Shown here in pieces: positions 30,502-33,543 of a DNA stretch of 33,543 bases. A program made the position numbers and the translations under genes. Where the stretch lies: the NCBI GenBank assembly GCA_008080595.1, contig VIKI01000090.1, positions 1 to 33,543 of the forward strand, given 5' to 3'. The stretch is from Comamonadaceae bacterium. GTDB lineage: Bacteria > Pseudomonadota > Gammaproteobacteria > Burkholderiales > Burkholderiaceae_C. The notes under the pieces are model-generated. The model was given only the letters and a program-made list of their open reading frames with translations, did no database searches and had not been told where the DNA came from. Position 1 is the stretch's first letter; every line of letters begins with the position of its first letter.

Positions 30502-31770
30502 ATGTCTCTATTTGAGATCAATCTGCGGCGGGAAGCGATTTATTCACTGTCAGATGCACTGGATTTGGTGGGGGTGACCCACATTCACCACGGCAAGCGG
30601 GTGGCGTTCATGGCCGTGGAGGTGGGCAAATGCCTGAGGTGGTCACGAGAGCAGCTGGACGATCTTTTCCAGGCCGCCATCCTGCACGACTGCGGTGTGT
30701 CCAAAACCGCCGTGCATGCCAAATTGGCCCAGCTGGCGTGGGAGCAGGAAGGCGAGCACTGCCAGATTGGGGCCAACCTGCTGAGCAGCTGCGCCCTGCT
30801 GCGGCATCTGGCCCCGGTCGTGCGGCATCACCACACCCATTGGGGGGAGCTGAAAGACATGGATGTACCGCCAGCGGTCAAACTCAGTGCCAATTGCATC
30901 TACCTGGTGGATCGTGTGGACATCTTGACCCTGAAATACGTCACGCAGGGCATCGACATCTTGCTGGGCAAAGATGAGATTCGCCAGCAAATACAGGCGC
31001 TGCGTGACACCTGGTTCTGCCCCGAGCTGGTCGATGCGTTCCTGGAACTGTCGGAGTCCGAGGCCTTTTGGTTCATGCTGGAAAGTGACCATGTCAACGG
31101 CTACGTGGCCACCTGGCTGGCACAAACCAGCAAACAGTCCATGGCGTTTGAAGACCTGAGCAGCCTGATGCACATCTTCTCCAGCATTGTGGATGCCAAA
31201 AGTAGCTACACCAAAGAGCACTCGGACGGGGTGGCCAGCCTGGCACGGTATCTGGGTGAACAAATGCAGCTGGATGAAGAACAGTGCGACCTGCTGGAGC
31301 TGACCGGCTTGTTGCACGACATTGGCAAGCTGCGTGTACCCGACGAACTGCTGGAAAAACCAAGCCCGTTGACCACGGAAGAAAAGTTCATCCTGAGCCG
31401 CCACAGTTTTGACACCTACAACATCCTGTGCAACATCAAGGGCATGGAGCGGGTGGCATTGTGGGCCTCGCAGCACCACGAGCGGGTCAACGGCAGCGGC
31501 TACCCGTACCGCTTCAGTCTGGAGGCTTTGAGCATAGAGGCCCGCATCATTGCGGTGGCGGATGTGTTTCAAGCCATGGCGCAGCGCAGGCCCTACCGGG
31601 AGGCGCTGGAGCTCAAAGACATCATGATCATCCTGAATCAGCAGGTCAATGACGGCAGACTTGACCCGGACGTGGTGGCCTGCGTGACCCAGAATCTCCA
31701 GCCCTGCTGGCAGGCCGCCATGCGGGTCCGGCCCAACAGCGCAGTGGCGGACAAGCTGCTGAAGCCCTAA
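30502..31770 (+). CDS. Tandem HD / HD-GYP domain protein (c-di-GMP phosphodiesterase candidate)
   Basis: This 422-residue cytoplasmic protein is built from two HD domains. The first (about 25-150) has HHGKRVAFMA, AAILHDCGVSK, EHCQIGANLL and VVRHHHTHWG, so its metal ligands are present but the GYP segment is replaced by THWG. The second (about 230-390) has EHSDGVASLARYLG, TGLLHDIGKLRVPDELL, SRHSFDTYNIL and HHERVNGSGYPYR, a full HD-GYP signature. The second domain should hydrolyse c-di-GMP; the first may be regulatory or cleave another nucleotide. AGGA before ATG 30502 supports this start. It follows amrS by 110 bp on the same strand and could be co-transcribed. Confidence 0.9.
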   Translation: MSLFEINLRREAIYSLSDALDLVGVTHIHHGKRVAFMAVEVGKCLRWSREQLDDLFQAAILHDCGVSKTAVHAKLAQLAWEQEGEHCQIGANLLSSCALLRHLAPVVRHHHTHWGELKDMDVPPAVKLSANCIYLVDRVDILTLKYVTQGIDILLGKDEIRQQIQALRDTWFCPELVDAFLELSESEAFWFMLESDHVNGYVATWLAQTSKQSMAFEDLSSLMHIFSSIVDAKSSYTKEHSDGVASLARYLGEQMQLDEEQCDLLELTGLLHDIGKLRVPDELLEKPSPLTTEEKFILSRHSFDTYNILCNIKGMERVALWASQHHERVNGSGYPYRFSLEALSIEARIIAVADVFQAMAQRRPYREALELKDIMIILNQQVNDGRLDPDVVACVTQNLQPCWQAAMRVRPNSAVADKLLKP

Positions 31771-31807
31771 GCTTTGCCTTCTGCTCCCCTTACTCTTGAG
31801 TTACTCC

Positions 31808-33232
31808 ATGAATACGTCCCACACCGCACCCCATTTGTTGCCTGAAGTCCACGCCCGCACCGTTCCAGAGGCATTGCTGATCGCCCTGCAAACCCGCTTT
31901 GGCGCGCAGTTTTCCAGCGCACTGGTGGTGCGCGAACAGCATGGCCGCGACGAATCCGCCTTCAGCGTGCCGCCGCCTGCGGCGGTGGTGTTTGCACAAA
32001 ACACGCAAGATGTGGCCGATGCGGTCAAGCTGGCCGCGCACTACAAAGTGCCGGTGATCCCGTTTGGCGTGGGCTCCTCGCTGGAAGGCCATTTGCTGGC
32101 GGTGCAAGGCGGCATCAGCCTGGACGTGAGCCGCATGAACCAGGTGCTGACCATCAACGCGGAAGACCTCACCGTGACGGTGCAACCCGGCGTGACCCGC
32201 ACCCAGCTCAACGCGGCCATCAAATCCACCGGCCTGTTTTTCCCGATTGACCCCGGCGCAGACGCGACGATTGGCGGCATGAGCGCCACCCGCGCCAGCG
32301 GCACCAATGCCGTGCGCTACGGCACCATGCGCGAAAACGTGCTGGCGCTGGAAGTCGTCACCGCCAGCGGCGAGGTCATCCGCACCGGCACCCGTGCCAA
32401 AAAATCCAGCGCGGGCTACGACCTGACCCGCCTGATGGTCGGCAGCGAAGGCACGCTGGGCATCATGACCGAAATCACCGTCAAACTCTACCCGCTGCCC
32501 GAGAGCGTGATGGCTGCCACTGTCAGCTTTGACAGCCTGGCCGATGCGGTCAACACCACCATCCAGATCATCCAGCTCGGTGTCCCGATTGCCCGCTGCG
32601 AGCTGCTCGATGCCACCACCATCCGTATGGTCAATGCCCACTCCAAACTCAGCCTGCGCGAAGGGGCCATGCTGTTGATGGAGTTTCACGGTTCCCCCGC
32701 CGGGGTGCAAGAGCAGGTAGAAACCGTGCAGGCGATTGCCGCCGAATTTGGCGGCCAGACTTTTGAGTGGGCCAGCACCCCAGAGGCACGCACCCGGCTG
32801 TGGACGGCGCGGCACAACGCCTACTTTGCCGGTATCCAGTCGCGCCCCGGCTGCAAAGCCATCACCACCGACACCTGTGTGCCGATCTCGCACCTGGCCG
32901 ATGCGCTGCTGGACTCGGTCACCGAAGCCCAGGCCAGTGGTCTGACCTACTTTCTGGTCGGCCATGTGGGCGACGGCAACTTCCACATGGGCTACCTGAT
33001 TGACCCCGATAAACCCGAAGAGCGGGAACTGGCCGAGCAGTTGAACCACCAGCTGGTGCACCGCGCCCTGAAGCTGGGGGGCACCTGCACCGGCGAACAC
33101 GGCGTGGGGCTGCACAAGATGGACTTTCTGGTCACCGAGACCGGTGCGGGTGCGGTGGACATGATGCGCACCATCAAACGGGCGCTCGACCCGGACAACA
33201 TCCTGAATCCCGGGAAAATATTCTCACTATGA
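31808..33232 (+). CDS. FAD-linked D-lactate/glycolate dehydrogenase (GlcD/LDHD family)
   Basis: This 474-residue FAD-dependent 2-hydroxyacid dehydrogenase has the PP-loop FAD domain first (VIPFGVGSSLEGHL, then PGADATIGGMSATRASGTNAVRYGTMRENV, LMVGSEGTLGIMTEITVKL). The C-terminal substrate domain has GHVGDGNFHMGYLIDP and GGTCTGEHGVGLHK, whose His residues bind the 2-hydroxy acid. The likely reaction is D-lactate to pyruvate, or glycolate oxidation, with electrons going to cytochrome c or quinone. Without GlcE and GlcF neighbours, stand-alone D-lactate dehydrogenase is the more likely role. I chose ATG 31808; a TTG at 31796 is possible. No strong ribosome binding site is visible. Repeat copy D follows the stop. 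Confidence 0.92.
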   Translation: MNTSHTAPHLLPEVHARTVPEALLIALQTRFGAQFSSALVVREQHGRDESAFSVPPPAAVVFAQNTQDVADAVKLAAHYKVPVIPFGVGSSLEGHLLAVQGGISLDVSRMNQVLTINAEDLTVTVQPGVTRTQLNAAIKSTGLFFPIDPGADATIGGMSATRASGTNAVRYGTMRENVLALEVVTASGEVIRTGTRAKKSSAGYDLTRLMVGSEGTLGIMTEITVKLYPLPESVMAATVSFDSLADAVNTTIQIIQLGVPIARCELLDATTIRMVNAHSKLSLREGAMLLMEFHGSPAGVQEQVETVQAIAAEFGGQTFEWASTPEARTRLWTARHNAYFAGIQSRPGCKAITTDTCVPISHLADALLDSVTEAQASGLTYFLVGHVGDGNFHMGYLIDPDKPEERELAEQLNHQLVHRALKLGGTCTGEHGVGLHKMDFLVTETGAGAVDMMRTIKRALDPDNILNPGKIFSL

Positions 33233-33275
33233 TAGTTATAGCTGCTTGCGCTTAATACATAAGGGTGTGCTTCAA
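33229..33275 (-). repeat. Intergenic repeat, copy D (reverse orientation)
   Basis: ATAGCTGCTTGCGCTTAATA followed by CATAAGGGTGTGC belongs to the same repeat family. The TAGCTGCTTGCGCTT arm is complete but the second arm (AAGCGCTAGAGG in copy B) has changed. It lies between the convergent dehydrogenase and GGDEF genes and touches both 3' ends. Confidence 0.7.
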
Positions 33276-33543
33276 TCTAAGTTGCTGCTGGCAAAGAACG
33301 AATAAGCATTGCGGCCAGCGGACTTGGCTTCATACATGGCCATGTCGGCTTTTTTCATGAGTGCCTGGACATCGTCATCCCCATGCGTGGGGTAGACCGT
33401 GATGCCGCTGCTCATCGTGACTTTCAGGTCTTTCCCTGCGCAAGGAACGGGTTCAACCATGGCATCAATGATCTTTTGTGCCACTTGGGCTGCATCCTGG
33501 GGTTCCGTGATCTCGTTCAACACAATGATGAACTCGTCGCCCC
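33272..33543 (-). CDS. GGDEF (diguanylate cyclase) protein, C-terminal end only
   Basis: The gene enters from the right edge on the minus strand and is open to the last base. The first readable codons give GDEF (33531-33542), so the active-site motif sits at the boundary. It continues IIVLNEITEP, AQKIIDAMVEPV, VTMSSGITVYPTHGDDDVQALMKKADMAMYEAKSAGRNAYSFF, the usual end of a GGDEF domain. The protein ends 12 residues later with no EAL domain. The sensor part is outside the window. Confidence 0.9.
   Translation of the reverse strand, partial: GDEFIIVLNEITEPQDAAQVAQKIIDAMVEPVPCAGKDLKVTMSSGITVYPTHGDDDVQALMKKADMAMYEAKSAGRNAYSFFASSNLD

Noticed and set aside
31790-33115. 441-codon minus-strand open frame opposite the FAD dehydrogenase
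   Set aside because: Composition is Gly/His/Gln-rich with no known motif, while the plus strand encodes a full GlcD-family protein.
1-33543. CRISPR arrays, tRNA/rRNA genes, insertion sequences, phage genes
   Set aside because: No regularly spaced repeats, no tRNA-like cloverleaf region, and no transposase, integrase or phage structural motifs were seen on either strand.

Overview
The window looks like a piece of a betaproteobacterial chromosome, most likely Comamonadaceae (Rhodoferax/Polaromonas-like). This is inferred from gene content (dctSR next to dctPQM, fccAB, a KorAB-type 2-oxoacid oxidoreductase, many c-di-GMP proteins), from the GC-rich coding style, and from a short intergenic repeat with a TAGCTGCTTGCGC core that I associate with this family. 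Genes are densely packed, often with 4-base ATGA or GTGA overlaps. I see no tRNA, rRNA, insertion sequence, prophage or CRISPR array.

Layout. 1-3836 (+): the 3' part of korA, then korB, a two-CBS protein and a shortened YebC-family protein. 3837-6677 (-): an operon of a diiron (ODP-type) metallo-beta-lactamase-fold protein and a GGDEF protein whose EAL half is broken. 6944-11731 (+): a redox cluster of an FAD/NAD(P) oxidoreductase fused to two cyclic-nucleotide-binding domains, a 16-cysteine 4x[4Fe-4S] protein, a membrane protein with two H-x13-H helices (di-haem b), an FHA-like protein and a membrane-anchored multihaem cytochrome c. 11757-14217: a small cytochrome c (-), diverging from fccAB sulfide dehydrogenase (+). 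14227-15336 (-): phosphofructokinase. 15458-24233: a C4-dicarboxylate locus with dctR and dctS (-) diverging from lapA, an extra dctP, a chemoreceptor, and dctP-dctQ-dctM (+). 24380-27795: an MBL hydrolase, a hotdog thioesterase, a cobalamin adenosyltransferase and a REC-REC-kinase. 27922-30390 (+): amrB-amrA-amrS (AmmeMemoRadiSam). 30502-33232 (+): a tandem HD/HD-GYP protein and a GlcD-like FAD dehydrogenase. The 3' end of another GGDEF protein (-) runs off the right edge.

The most interesting assembly is 6944-11731. Read as one system, it could carry electrons from NAD(P)H through FAD, four Fe-S clusters and two b haems to a roughly decahaem periplasmic cytochrome. The flavoprotein end carries cyclic-nucleotide sensors and the cytochrome end an FHA-like domain. 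Beside it, divergently transcribed, is an operon coupling an O2/NO-type diiron fold to c-di-GMP synthesis. I do not recognise the cluster as a characterised pathway.

A second theme is damage. At least five conserved proteins (GGDEF-EAL, DctS, the FHA/multihaem protein twice, and possibly the flavoprotein/ferredoxin pair) change reading frame in the middle of a conserved region, apparently with sequence missing, and the YebC-family protein lacks an internal segment in frame. The flanking halves look intact, so assembly or gap-closure artefact is as plausible as real gene decay and should be excluded first.
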